In this document: positions 6,298-13,607 of the stretch, in pieces
How the letters are laid out: each line of letters starts with the position of its first letter
How positions within the stretch are numbered: position 1 is the stretch's first letter
Assembly (NCBI GenBank): GCA_900542165.1
Contig: UQMM01000035.1
Location: 1 to 19,578, forward strand
DNA: 19,578 nt
Direction of reading: 5' to 3'
Origin: an uncultured Collinsella sp.
Lineage (GTDB): Bacteria; Actinomycetota; Coriobacteriia; Coriobacteriales; Coriobacteriaceae
Program-made: the position numbers and the translations under genes
The notes under the pieces: generated by a model
The model's database searches: none
What the model saw: only the letters and a program-made list of their open reading frames with translations
Told to the model about the DNA's origin: nothing

Positions 6298-7577
6298 ATG
6301 GTCTTAAGAATGCTTTCCGCATCAAAGAATTGCGCGAAAAGATTCTTTTTACCATAGCTATGCTCGTCGTGTACCGCATTGGTGCGCACGTTCCTGTGCC
6401 CGGCATTCCCTTCCAGGGGATGCTGGGCCTTTTCTCGACCGATAACAATTCGGTCGCCGCAGGTGCTATGGCCCTCCTGAATCTTTTCTCTGGCGGCGCG
6501 TTGAGCTATGTGTCGGTGTTTTCGCTGGGCATCATGCCTTACATCACCAGCTCGATCATCCTCCAGATGCTCCAGGCCGTCGTGCCTTCCCTGCATGAGC
6601 TTGCCCGCGAGGGCGAGGTCGGTCAGACCAAGATTACGCAGTATTCGCGTTACCTCACCCTGGCTCTGGCAATCCTCAACTCCGTGGGTTACCTCTTCCT
6701 CTTTAAGAGCTTCGGTATCAGCTTCAATGGCGCCGGCGCTCCCGAGATCATCTTCGACCTCATGGTCGTCGGCACGCTCACCGCGGGCGCCATGCTGATC
6801 ATGTGGATTGGTGAACTCATCACCCAGCGCGGTATCGGCAATGGCATGTCGCTGATCATCTTTGCGAACATCATGGCCGGTCTGCCGCAGGCGATCTTCT
6901 CCAGCACCGAGGGCAATGCCGGTGGCATCATCACCATGGTGATCATCTGCGCCATCATCCTGCTGGTTATCCCGCTGATTGTTTTCCTTGAGCGCGGCCA
7001 GCGCCGCATCCCGGTCTCCTACGCCAAACGCGTCGTGGGCCGTCGCATGATGGGTGGCCAGACCACCTACCTTCCCATCAAGGTCAACACCGCGGGTGTC
7101 GTGCCGATCATCTTCGCTTCGGCGCTGCTGTACTTCCCGGCTCAGATTGCCGTGTTCTTCCCCGGCATCGGCTGGATTCAGGCAGTTGCCTCCGCGCTTT
7201 CGACCGGTTGGCTCAACTGGGTGCTTAACGTTGTCCTCATCGTGTTCTTCGCGTACTTCTACACCTCCATGGTGTTCAACCCCGATGACACGGCCGACAA
7301 CCTTAAGAAGCAGGGCGGCTTTATTCCGGGCGTGCGTCCGGGTAGGGCTACCGCGGCCTACATCAAGAACGCGCTCAACAAGATCACGCTTCCCAGCGCT
7401 GTCTTTTTGGCGCTCATCGCCATCGTGCCTTCGATCATCTTCTCCTTCACGGGTAACCATCTGATCCAGGCATTTGGCGGCACGTCCATCCTCATCATGG
7501 TCGGCGTCGTGCTCGACACGGTCGATAAGCTCGAAGGCCAGATCAAGATGTATGATTACGATGGATTCTTTAAATAG
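6291..7577 (+). CDS. secY: Protein translocase channel subunit SecY
   Basis: A 428-residue membrane protein with about ten hydrophobic segments, the SecY layout. Family marks are the N-terminal LKNAFRIKELREKILFT, RIGAHVPVPG in the first membrane segment (29-38), the plug region FSGGALSYVSVFSLGIMPYI (66-85) and ERGQRRIPVSYAKR in a cytoplasmic loop. SecY forms the channel for secreted and membrane proteins with SecE and SecG. A GTG start at 6291, 10 bases after AAAGG, gives the standard N-terminus and overlaps rplO by seven bases, which suggests translational coupling. Confidence 0.96.
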   Translation: MLNGLKNAFRIKELREKILFTIAMLVVYRIGAHVPVPGIPFQGMLGLFSTDNNSVAAGAMALLNLFSGGALSYVSVFSLGIMPYITSSIILQMLQAVVPSLHELAREGEVGQTKITQYSRYLTLALAILNSVGYLFLFKSFGISFNGAGAPEIIFDLMVVGTLTAGAMLIMWIGELITQRGIGNGMSLIIFANIMAGLPQAIFSSTEGNAGGIITMVIICAIILLVIPLIVFLERGQRRIPVSYAKRVVGRRMMGGQTTYLPIKVNTAGVVPIIFASALLYFPAQIAVFFPGIGWIQAVASALSTGWLNWVLNVVLIVFFAYFYTSMVFNPDDTADNLKKQGGFIPGVRPGRATAAYIKNALNKITLPSAVFLALIAIVPSIIFSFTGNHLIQAFGGTSILIMVGVVLDTVDKLEGQIKMYDYDGFFK

Positions 7578-7595
7578 GCTAGAGGAGGATTGCTC

Positions 7596-8222
7596 ATGAA
7601 CCTCGTATTGCTCGGAGCTCCGGGTGCCGGTAAGGGCACCGTCGCACAGGAGCTCGTCGCCGAGTTTGGCGTCGCCCACATTTCCACGGGCGACCTGCTG
7701 CGTGCTGCCGTCAAGGGCGGCACCGAGCTTGGTATTCAGGCTAAGAAGTACATGGACGCTGGCGAGCTCGTTCCCGACCAGCTCGTGATCGACCTTGTCA
7801 AGGAGCGCCTTGCCGCCGATGACGCCCAGCAGGGCTTCATTCTCGACGGCTTCCCGCGCAACACCGCCCAGGCTGTGACGCTCGATTCCGAGCTTTCCGC
7901 CATGGGTCGCGAGATCGATTGCGCCCTTCTGGTCGATGTGGCCCCTGAGGTCATTATCGATCGTCTGTCTTCGCGTCGCACCTGCCGCGCCTGCGGTTAC
8001 ACCGGCACTGCTGCCGATGCCACCTGCCCCAAGTGCGCAGGCGAGATGTATCAGCGCGACGACGACAAGCCCGAGACCATCAAGAACCGTCTCGACGTCT
8101 ACGAGAAGTCCACGAGCCCGCTCGTCGACTACTATCGTGGCCAGGGTCTGCTCAAGTCGGTCAACGGTGACCAGGCTCGCGAGACCGTGTACGGGGATGT
8201 CAAAGAGGCTCTCGGTCTATGA
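7596..8222 (+). CDS. adk: Adenylate kinase, zinc-containing LID form
   Basis: From the ATG at 7596 the product is 208 residues. It has the P-loop GAPGAGKGT (7-15), the AMP-binding STGDLLR (30-36), DGFPRN (84-89) and a long LID domain with cysteines at 130, 133, 144 and 147, the zinc-binding pattern of Gram-positive enzymes. It converts ATP and AMP to two ADP in the cytosol. GAGGAGGA lies 7 bases before this ATG. An in-frame TTG at 7590 touches that ribosome-binding site and is rejected as start. The stop overlaps the map start (ATGA). Confidence 0.97.
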   Translation: MNLVLLGAPGAGKGTVAQELVAEFGVAHISTGDLLRAAVKGGTELGIQAKKYMDAGELVPDQLVIDLVKERLAADDAQQGFILDGFPRNTAQAVTLDSELSAMGREIDCALLVDVAPEVIIDRLSSRRTCRACGYTGTAADATCPKCAGEMYQRDDDKPETIKNRLDVYEKSTSPLVDYYRGQGLLKSVNGDQARETVYGDVKEALGL

Positions 8223-9007
8223 TCAAGATTAAGTCTGCAACGCAAATCGAGCAGATGAAGAAGGCAGGAGCGCTATCTAAGATGGCGCTCCGCCACGTTG
8301 GAGCCATGGTGCGTCCCGGCGTTTCGACTTTTGAGCTCGATCAGCTCGCGGAGCAGATTATCCGCATGCATGGCGGCACCCCTGCCTTTAAGGGTTACGG
8401 CGGATTCCCGGGGACCATTTGCGCATCGATCAACGATGCCGTGGTCCACGGTATTCCCAATCCTGACATGATCCTGCGCGATGGCGATATCATCTCCATC
8501 GATACGGGAGCCGTTGTCGACGGTTGGGTCGGCGATAACGCATGGACGTTTTTCGTCGGCACCCCCACGCCCGAAGCCAAGGCTTTGTGCGAGGTCACGC
8601 GCGATTGCCTTAAGGCTGCCATCGAGCAGGCTGTTCCCGGTAACCATATCGGGGACGTTGGTTATGCCGTTCAGTCCCTCGCTGAGTCTCACGGTTACGG
8701 CGTGCTTCGCGATTATGTGGGTCATGGCATTGGTCGCGTGATGCACGAGGACCCCAACGTTCCTAACTATGGAAAGAAGGGGAGGGGCGTTCGCCTCCAG
8801 GCCGGCATGGTCATTGCCATCGAGCCGATGGTTACGATGGGTTCCAACCATGTGAGCACGGGCTCCGACGGTTGGATTGTTACAACCAACGACCACCTGC
8901 CCGCCGCGCACTACGAGAACACCGTCGCCATTACCAATGACGGTCCGGTGATTCTCACCACGGATGCCCAAGGTGCTTGGTGTTCCTTGCAGGGCGGTGA
9001 AATGTAG
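8219..9007 (+). CDS. map: Methionine aminopeptidase, type I
   Basis: The 262-residue enzyme removes the initiator methionine from new proteins. The five metal ligands of the pita-bread fold are visible as Asp95, Asp106, His169, Glu202 and Glu233, with the conserved His77 and His176 also present (VGHGIGRVMHEDP). There is no N-terminal zinc finger, as in bacterial type Ia enzymes. It overlaps adk by four bases and ends the first transcription block. A 143-base gap with a promoter candidate follows before infA. Confidence 0.97.
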   Translation: MIKIKSATQIEQMKKAGALSKMALRHVGAMVRPGVSTFELDQLAEQIIRMHGGTPAFKGYGGFPGTICASINDAVVHGIPNPDMILRDGDIISIDTGAVVDGWVGDNAWTFFVGTPTPEAKALCEVTRDCLKAAIEQAVPGNHIGDVGYAVQSLAESHGYGVLRDYVGHGIGRVMHEDPNVPNYGKKGRGVRLQAGMVIAIEPMVTMGSNHVSTGSDGWIVTTNDHLPAAHYENTVAITNDGPVILTTDAQGAWCSLQGGEM

Positions 9008-9031
9008 GGCTTGCGTCAAATGCACGCCTTA

Positions 9032-9044
9032 ACATTTCAAATGT
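9032..9044. repeat. Short palindrome after map
   Basis: ACATTT and AAATGT flank a single C, a 13-base near-palindrome 24 bases after the map stop and about 40 bases before the infA promoter candidate. It could be an operator or chance; no T-run follows. Confidence 0.25.
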
Positions 9045-9082
9045 AACAAGTTCCGCTTAGTTGTGGAGCCATTACGAAGATA

Positions 9083-9111
9083 TTACGATACGTGCATGCG
9101 TATTGTAGAAT
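9083..9111 (+). promoter_or_regulatory. Promoter candidate for infA and the alpha operon
   Basis: TTACGA (9083-9088), a 17-bp spacer and TAGAAT (9106-9111) form a reasonable housekeeping-type promoter, about 40 bases before the infA start. ATTACGA occurs twice here (9071-9077 and 9082-9088), spaced by 11 bases, roughly one helix turn. The position fits a second promoter splitting spc-secY-adk-map from infA-alpha. Confidence 0.5.
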
Positions 9112-9150
9112 ACTCAATCGCTGTCGTTTTCTAGAGAAAGATGATTGCTT

Positions 9151-9369
9151 GTGAAGAAGGAAGACGCAATTGAGCTCGAGGGTACGGTAAAGGAACCGTT
9201 GCCCAATGCCATGTTTAAGGTCGAGCTCGAGAACGGTCATTCGGTTCTGTGCAACATTTCTGGCAAGATCCGAATGAATTACATCCGTATTCTCCCCGGT
9301 GACAGGGTTGTCGTGGAGCTTTCCCCGTACGACCTGACCCGCGGCCGCATCACCTATCGCTACAAATAG
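9151..9369 (+). CDS. infA: Translation initiation factor IF-1
   Basis: From the GTG at 9151 the product is 72 residues, the standard IF-1 length. It is a single OB fold with KKEDAIELEGTVKEPLPNAMF, the conserved GKIRMNYIRILPGDRV, and the end DLTRGRITYRYK. IF-1 occupies the A site of the small subunit during initiation and assists IF-2 and IF-3. An in-frame TTG two codons upstream (9145) would add two residues but sits too close to AGAAAG. The ribosome-binding site is weak for such a highly expressed gene. Confidence 0.95.
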   Translation: MKKEDAIELEGTVKEPLPNAMFKVELENGHSVLCNISGKIRMNYIRILPGDRVVVELSPYDLTRGRITYRYK

Positions 9370-9394
9370 CGGCACGCATACACGCACTCCATTT

Positions 9395-9470
9395 CCGGCT
9401 GCAGGCTTAGCTCAACCTACGGTCGGATTGTGTGTGAAGACCAGCCATAGTTTTAAACGCCTGCGGCTGG
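9395..9470 (+). promoter_or_regulatory. Structured RNA leader between infA and rpmJ with two competing helices
   Basis: Bases 9395-9406 (CCGGCTGCAGGC) can pair with 9459-9470 (GCCTGCGGCTGG) over 12 pairs, two of them wobbles, enclosing a 52-base loop. Alternatively CCAGCC (9441-9446) pairs perfectly with GGCTGG (9465-9470). The two helices share the 3' arm and exclude each other. The region lies 50 bases before rpmJ. In Escherichia coli, S4 regulates the alpha operon through an RNA fold at rpsM; a similar role here is only inferred. Confidence 0.35.
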
Positions 9471-9519
9471 GCGAGTAGATAGTAGGGAAGTAGTTTGAGC
9501 GCTACCGAAAGGAAGAACG

Positions 9520-9633
9520 ATGAAGGTACGTCCTTCGGTCAAGAAGATGTGCGATAAGTGCAAAATCATTAGGCGCCATGGCAAGGTCCTCGTCATTTGC
9601 GAGAACCCCCGTCATAAGCAGCGTCAGGGTTAA
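9520..9633 (+). CDS. rpmJ: 50S ribosomal protein L36, zinc-binding form
   Basis: A 37-residue frame starts at an ATG 5 bases after AAAGGAAG and encodes MKVRPSVKKMCDKCKIIRRH followed by a Lys/Arg-rich end with a CxxC pair (CDKC, residues 11-14), a further cysteine (27) and a histidine (32). This is the zinc-ribbon L36, the smallest large-subunit protein. The gene sits in its usual place between infA and rpsM, 14 bases before rpsM. Confidence 0.96.
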   Translation: MKVRPSVKKMCDKCKIIRRHGKVLVICENPRHKQRQG

Positions 9634-9647
9634 GAGAGGAGACTACG

Positions 9648-10022
9648 TTGGCCCGTATTAATGGTGTCGACCTCCCGCGTGAGAAGCGCGTTGAGATCGG
9701 TCTGACCTACATTTACGGCATCGGCCGCACCACTGCGACGAAGATTTGCGTCGAGTGCAACGTTAACGTGGATACGCGCGTTAAGGACCTCACCGAGGAT
9801 GAGGTTAACGCCATCCGCGATTATATCGACAAGAACCAGATCATGGTTGAGGGCGACCTCCGCCGTGAGCGCAACCAGAACGTCAAGCGCCTTATGGACA
9901 TCGGCTGCAACCGCGGCCTTCGTCACCGCAAGGGCCTCCCGGTCCGCGGCCAGCGCACCCACACTAACGCTCGTACCCGCAAGGGCCCGAAGCGTCAGAT
10001 CGGTGCTAAGAAGAAGAAATAA
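9648..10022 (+). CDS. rpsM: 30S ribosomal protein S13
   Basis: The 124-residue product begins MARINGVDLPREKRVEIGLT, exact for S13, and ends in the basic tail RTHTNARTRKGPKRQIGAKKKK, which reaches toward the P-site tRNA. S13 forms intersubunit bridges in the head of the small subunit. Translation must start at a TTG (9648): no ATG or GTG in frame preserves the family N-terminus, and AGAGAGGAGA sits 7 bases upstream. A TTG start for such an abundant protein is unusual and may lower its initiation rate relative to neighbours. Confidence 0.96.
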   Translation: MARINGVDLPREKRVEIGLTYIYGIGRTTATKICVECNVNVDTRVKDLTEDEVNAIRDYIDKNQIMVEGDLRRERNQNVKRLMDIGCNRGLRHRKGLPVRGQRTHTNARTRKGPKRQIGAKKKK

Positions 10023-10036
10023 GGAGCGCTAGATAG

Positions 10037-10441
10037 ATGGCTACTGCTAAGAAGAACGTTCGCGCTGCCCGTCTGAAGCGCGCGGACCGTAAGAACATTT
10101 CCGTGGGCCAGGCTCACATTCGTTCTACGTTCAACAACACGATCGTTTCGATCACCGATCCCCAGGGCAACGTCATTTCCTGGAAGTCGGCTGGCCAGGT
10201 GGGCTTCAAGGGCTCCCGTAAGTCCACGCCGTTCGCTGCCCAGATGGCTGCCGAGGCTGCTGCCAAGCAGGCCATGGAGCACGGTATGAAGAAGGTTTCC
10301 GTCTTCGTCAAGGGCCCCGGCTCCGGTCGTGAGACCGCCATCCGCTCCCTCCAGGCTGCTGGCCTCGAGGTCTCGAGCATCCAGGACAAGACCCCCATTC
10401 CGCACAACGGCTGCCGCCCCAAGAAGCGTCGCCGCGTGTAA
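10037..10441 (+). CDS. rpsK: 30S ribosomal protein S11
   Basis: A 134-residue protein with the S11 core: HIRSTFNNTIVSITDPQGNV, then WKSAGQVGFKGSRKSTPFAA, and the C-terminal signature TPIPHNGCRPKKRRRV. S11 lies on the platform of the small subunit near the mRNA exit. AAGGAG starts at the rpsM stop and lies 10 bases before the ATG. Normal length and order. Confidence 0.97.
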   Translation: MATAKKNVRAARLKRADRKNISVGQAHIRSTFNNTIVSITDPQGNVISWKSAGQVGFKGSRKSTPFAAQMAAEAAAKQAMEHGMKKVSVFVKGPGSGRETAIRSLQAAGLEVSSIQDKTPIPHNGCRPKKRRRV

Positions 10442-10460
10442 CTGAAAGGATCGTATCAAT

Positions 10461-11057
10461 ATGGCAATCGACAGGACTCCTGTTCTTAAGCGCTGCCGTC
10501 AGCTCGGGATCGATCCCGCTGAGCTCGGTTACAGCAGCAAGAAGGAATCTATCCGTCAGCCCAAGCGCCGTCGCAAGGAATCTGAGTACGGCATGCAGCT
10601 GCGCGAGAAGCAGAAGGTCAAGTTCATCTATGGCGTTCTGGAGAAGCAGTTCCACGGCTACTTCAACAAGGCCCGCAAGATGAACGGCGTCACCGGTGAG
10701 AACCTCATGATCATCCTTGAGTCTCGCCTCGACAACGTCGTCTTCCGTCTTGGCTTCGCCCGCACCCGCAAAGAGGCTCGTCAGTCCGTCCGTCACGGTC
10801 ACTTCACCGTGAACGGCAAGCGCGTGGACATCCCGTCCTACCGCGTCAAGGCCGGCGACGTCGTCGCTGTCGGCGAGAAGTTCCGTGACCTCCTCCCCAT
10901 CAAGGAGGCCCTGATTTCCTCCGAGCGCTTTGAGGTCCCTGGCTGGCTCGAGGTCGATATCGAGAAGCTGTCTGGTAACGTGCTCGCTCTGCCGACGCGT
11001 GAGCAGATCAGCGGTGATATCAACGAGCAGCTCATCGTCGAGCTCTACTCTAAGTAG
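10461..11057 (+). CDS. rpsD: 30S ribosomal protein S4
   Basis: The 198-residue product has the S4 N-terminal domain (YGMQLREKQKVKFIYGVLEK) and the S4 RNA-binding domain beginning SRLDNVVFRLGFARTRKEAR (about 89-108) with VRHGHFTVNGKRVDIPSY. It nucleates small-subunit assembly on 16S rRNA. Only one cysteine (residue 12) is present, so this is the zinc-free form. GAAAGGA is 11 bases before the ATG. In other bacteria S4 also represses its own operon; here rpsD is in the alpha operon between rpsK and rpoA. Confidence 0.97.
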   Translation: MAIDRTPVLKRCRQLGIDPAELGYSSKKESIRQPKRRRKESEYGMQLREKQKVKFIYGVLEKQFHGYFNKARKMNGVTGENLMIILESRLDNVVFRLGFARTRKEARQSVRHGHFTVNGKRVDIPSYRVKAGDVVAVGEKFRDLLPIKEALISSERFEVPGWLEVDIEKLSGNVLALPTREQISGDINEQLIVELYSK

Positions 11058-11089
11058 TCCATCCGGGCTGCTGAGGCTGGAGGTAATAC

Positions 11090-12031
11090 ATGTCAGAATT
11101 CATTAGGCCTCAGGTTCAGGTCGAAGAGATCAACGAGACGTCTGCTCGTGTCTCCGTCGAGCCGCTCGAGCGTGGTTACGGCGATACGCTGGGTAACTCC
11201 CTTCGTCGCGTTCTTCTGTCCTCGCTCGAGGGTGCCGCCGTCGAGGCTATTCAGATCGATGGTGCGCAGCACGAGTTCATGACCATCCCTAACATGGTCG
11301 AGGATGTCACCGACATCGTCCTGAATGTCAAGGGTCTTGTCTTCAGGGCTCTCGGCACGACCGACGAGGCGACCGCCACCATTTCGGTTGACGGCCCCTG
11401 CGAGGTCACCGGTGCGGACTTCTTTATTCCGTCCGAGTTTGAGCTGGTCAACCCCGAGCAGCACATCGCTACGCTCACCGAGGGCGGCCATCTCACCATG
11501 AGCATGCGCATCGGCTATGGCCGCGGCTATGTTTCTGGCGAGGCCAACAAGCGCGACAACGATCCCATCGGTGTGATCCACGTCGACTCGCTGTACTCGC
11601 CGGTTTCCCGTTGCGCCAAGCTCGTTGAGGCTTGCCGTGTCGGTCAGCACACCGACTACGACCGCCTTGTCCTCGAGATCGAGACCAACGGCTCCATCGC
11701 CCCGCGCGACGCCGTGGTCCAGGCTGCCAATATCATCAACCAGCATATGGCCGCCTTTATGAACCTTGCCGAGACCCCCGAGGTCGAGGAGGAGGCTTCG
11801 ATCTTCGCTCCCGAGGTCACCAACGACAACGCCGAGCTGGACAAGCAGATCGAGGATCTGGACCTTTCCGTCCGTTCCTACAACTGCCTTAAGCGCGCCA
11901 GCATTCACTCGGTCCGTCAGCTCGTTGAGTTCTCGGAGAACGATCTGCTCAACATCCGTAACTTCGGTGTTAAGTCGATCGAGGAAGTGAAGGACAAGCT
12001 TGAGTCCATGGGCCTGAGCCTGAAGGCTTAA
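11090..12031 (+). CDS. rpoA: DNA-directed RNA polymerase subunit alpha
   Basis: A 313-residue subunit with the N-terminal dimerisation domain (VEPLERGYGDTLGNSLRRVL near residues 22-41) and a C-terminal domain (about 250-313) with LDLSVRSYNCLKRASI and NIRNFGVKSIEEVKDKL, the two helix-hairpin motifs that bind UP elements and activators. The linker is acidic (VEEEASIFAPE). Alpha scaffolds assembly of beta and beta prime. GGAGG lies 7 bases before the ATG. Normal size. Confidence 0.97.
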   Translation: MSEFIRPQVQVEEINETSARVSVEPLERGYGDTLGNSLRRVLLSSLEGAAVEAIQIDGAQHEFMTIPNMVEDVTDIVLNVKGLVFRALGTTDEATATISVDGPCEVTGADFFIPSEFELVNPEQHIATLTEGGHLTMSMRIGYGRGYVSGEANKRDNDPIGVIHVDSLYSPVSRCAKLVEACRVGQHTDYDRLVLEIETNGSIAPRDAVVQAANIINQHMAAFMNLAETPEVEEEASIFAPEVTNDNAELDKQIEDLDLSVRSYNCLKRASIHSVRQLVEFSENDLLNIRNFGVKSIEEVKDKLESMGLSLKA

Positions 12032-12061
12032 TGCTTCGCATATTTGAGGAGAAACTAGACC

Positions 12062-12529
12062 ATGCGTCATAACGTTAAGAAGGGCCTGAAGCTCGGCACC
12101 GATGCGAGCCACACCAAGGCCATGAAGAAGAGCCTTGCTAAGGCCCTCTTCGAGAACGACCGCATCAAGACCACCGAGACCCGCGCTAAGGCGCTGCGTT
12201 CGGTCGTCGACCCGATCATCACTTGGGCCAAGAAGGGCGACCTGCACTCTCGTCGTCTGGCTATCGCCAAGCTCGGCGATAAGCAGCTCGTTGCCGAGAT
12301 CTTCGACAAGGCTGCCCAGGGCATGTGGCAGGACCGCAATGGCGGTTACACCCGCATCATGAAGCTCGGTAACCGTAAGGGCGACAACGCTCCCATCGTT
12401 ATCATGGAGCTCGTTACCGAGCCTTGCACGCCTAAGGCCAAGAAGGCTGCTCCGGCCCCCAAGAAGGCCGCTGCTCCTAAGAAGGTCGAGGCTGTCGAGG
12501 AGGCTCCTGCTGAGGAGACCGCTGAGTAG
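12062..12529 (+). CDS. rplQ: 50S ribosomal protein L17 with an Ala/Lys/Pro/Glu-rich C-terminal tail
   Basis: Residues 1-121 are a complete L17: MRHNVKKGLKLGTDASHTKA, the central DRIKTTETRAKALRS and the end GDNAPIVIMELV. Residues 122-155 add a low-complexity tail, first basic (KAKKAAPAPKKAAAPKK) then acidic (EAVEEAPAEETAE). L17 sits near the peptide exit tunnel on the outer face of the large subunit. Extensions of this kind are known in actinobacterial L17 proteins. It is the last gene of the alpha operon, followed 26 bases later by a strong terminator. Confidence 0.96.
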   Translation: MRHNVKKGLKLGTDASHTKAMKKSLAKALFENDRIKTTETRAKALRSVVDPIITWAKKGDLHSRRLAIAKLGDKQLVAEIFDKAAQGMWQDRNGGYTRIMKLGNRKGDNAPIVIMELVTEPCTPKAKKAAPAPKKAAAPKKVEAVEEAPAEETAE

Positions 12530-12555
12530 ACTTTCCGTCTGCATAGGCTATATTC

Positions 12556-12586
12556 GAGGGGTACGTTCGCGTACCCCTCTTTTTTT
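12556..12586 (+). terminator. Intrinsic terminator of the ribosomal-protein operon
   Basis: GAGGGGTACG (12556-12565) pairs perfectly with CGTACCCCTC (12570-12579) around a TTCG tetraloop and is followed directly by seven Ts (12580-12586). This is a textbook rho-independent terminator 26 bases after rplQ. Confidence 0.95.
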
Positions 12587-12621
12587 GTCGCGATACCGTT
12601 ACTTGTTTGTTGGGAGCGCCC

Positions 12622-13446
12622 ATGACTGCGCCGTCTGATTTCAATTCGACCCCCGAGCTTGACGCCACGCTCGTATTTCGTGTGGCCTATGATGGCTCGT
12701 CGTATAGCGGATTTGCCGAGCAGCCGGGACAGACGACGGTTGCGGGTGAGCTGCGTCGAGCCATCGAGACGCTGCTTCGCCGCCCGATCGATCTGACGTG
12801 CGCGGGGCGTACCGATGCCGGCGTGCATGCCGTGGCTCAGTACATCAGCGTGCCCGTAACGGATGCTGAGCTTGCTTGTACGCGCCGTAGGTGGCTGAGG
12901 GCTATGGATGCCCTACTGCCGAAAGATATCGCCATAAACGAGGTCTACAAGGCCCGTAAAGGCTTTTCTGCACGCTTTGATGCGCGTTCCCGTACGTATA
13001 CGTACCGTATTGCCGATCGCGACGCGCGTCCCGTGCTCTCACGGGGTGCCGTGTGGTGGCATCGCTATCCCTTGGACGTTGAGGCTATGTCTGCTGCCTG
13101 CCCCGCGCTGCTGGGCGAGCAGGACTTTAAAAGCTTTTGCAAGGTTGCCTCTGCCGTTGGCAAGCCCACGCATCGCTGCGTGATGCGCGCCGAGTTTGGC
13201 CATGAGGTTGCGTTTGGCGAGGACATCCTGACGTTTACCATCGAGGGCAATGCGTTTCTGCATTCGATGGTCCGCACGATCGTGGGCACGCTTGTCGAGA
13301 TTGGCATGCATCGCCGTAAACCCGAGTGGATGCGCGAGGTCATCGATGCTTGCGACCGTACCGCTGCGGGCCCCACGGCTCCTGCCTGTGGCCTTACGTT
13401 TATGGGCGTGGATTACGATCCCGCCGAGCTTGTCGTGCTCGACTAG
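12622..13446 (+). CDS. truA: tRNA pseudouridine synthase A (positions 38-40)
   Basis: From the ATG at 12622 the enzyme is 274 residues. It shows FRVAYDGSSYSGF (19-31) and the catalytic motif AGRTDAGVHA with the nucleophile Asp65, then the C-terminal domain containing RTYTYRI and FLHSMVRTIVGTLVEIG. TruA makes pseudouridine in the anticodon stem of many tRNAs. An in-frame TTG at 12607 would add five residues, but GGGAG five bases before the ATG favours the latter. truA follows rplQ in many genomes; the terminator in between implies its own promoter or readthrough. Confidence 0.95.
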   Translation: MTAPSDFNSTPELDATLVFRVAYDGSSYSGFAEQPGQTTVAGELRRAIETLLRRPIDLTCAGRTDAGVHAVAQYISVPVTDAELACTRRRWLRAMDALLPKDIAINEVYKARKGFSARFDARSRTYTYRIADRDARPVLSRGAVWWHRYPLDVEAMSAACPALLGEQDFKSFCKVASAVGKPTHRCVMRAEFGHEVAFGEDILTFTIEGNAFLHSMVRTIVGTLVEIGMHRRKPEWMREVIDACDRTAAGPTAPACGLTFMGVDYDPAELVVLD

Positions 13447-13564
13447 GGGAGGGCTCGGCGCGTCGTGCGTCGACACCTGTCATCTGTGGGCTGCGCGTGT
13501 GCAACATCTGTTCTTGGCGTGCAATACAACCGGTGTCTCATTGCTTTTATTGCCGGGGTGTACC

Positions 13565-13606
13565 ATGAACCACGGTTTGATTCATTGCTGTCGAGAGGAC
13601 GGATAA
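13565..13606 (+). CDS. Possible 13-residue leader ORF before the glycosyltransferase gene
   Basis: An ATG preceded by GGGGTG starts a 13-codon frame (MNHGLIHCCREDG) whose TAA ends one base before the TTG start of the next gene. The 161-base gap after truA holds nothing else I recognise. Tiny frames arise by chance; its placement is the only support. Confidence 0.15.
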   Translation: MNHGLIHCCREDG

Positions 13607-13607
13607 C

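Noticed and set aside
7590..7595. TTG start for adk two codons upstream
   Set aside because: It directly abuts the ribosome-binding site; the ATG at 7596 has correct spacing and the normal N-terminus.
6294..7679. Long minus-strand open frame (461 codons) opposite secY
   Set aside because: Highly charged, low-complexity translation of antisense codons; secY on the other strand is certain.
11093..12544. Long minus-strand open frame (483 codons) opposite rpoA and rplQ
   Set aside because: It is the mirror of GC-rich coding sequence in two certain genes and has no ribosome-binding site or family features.
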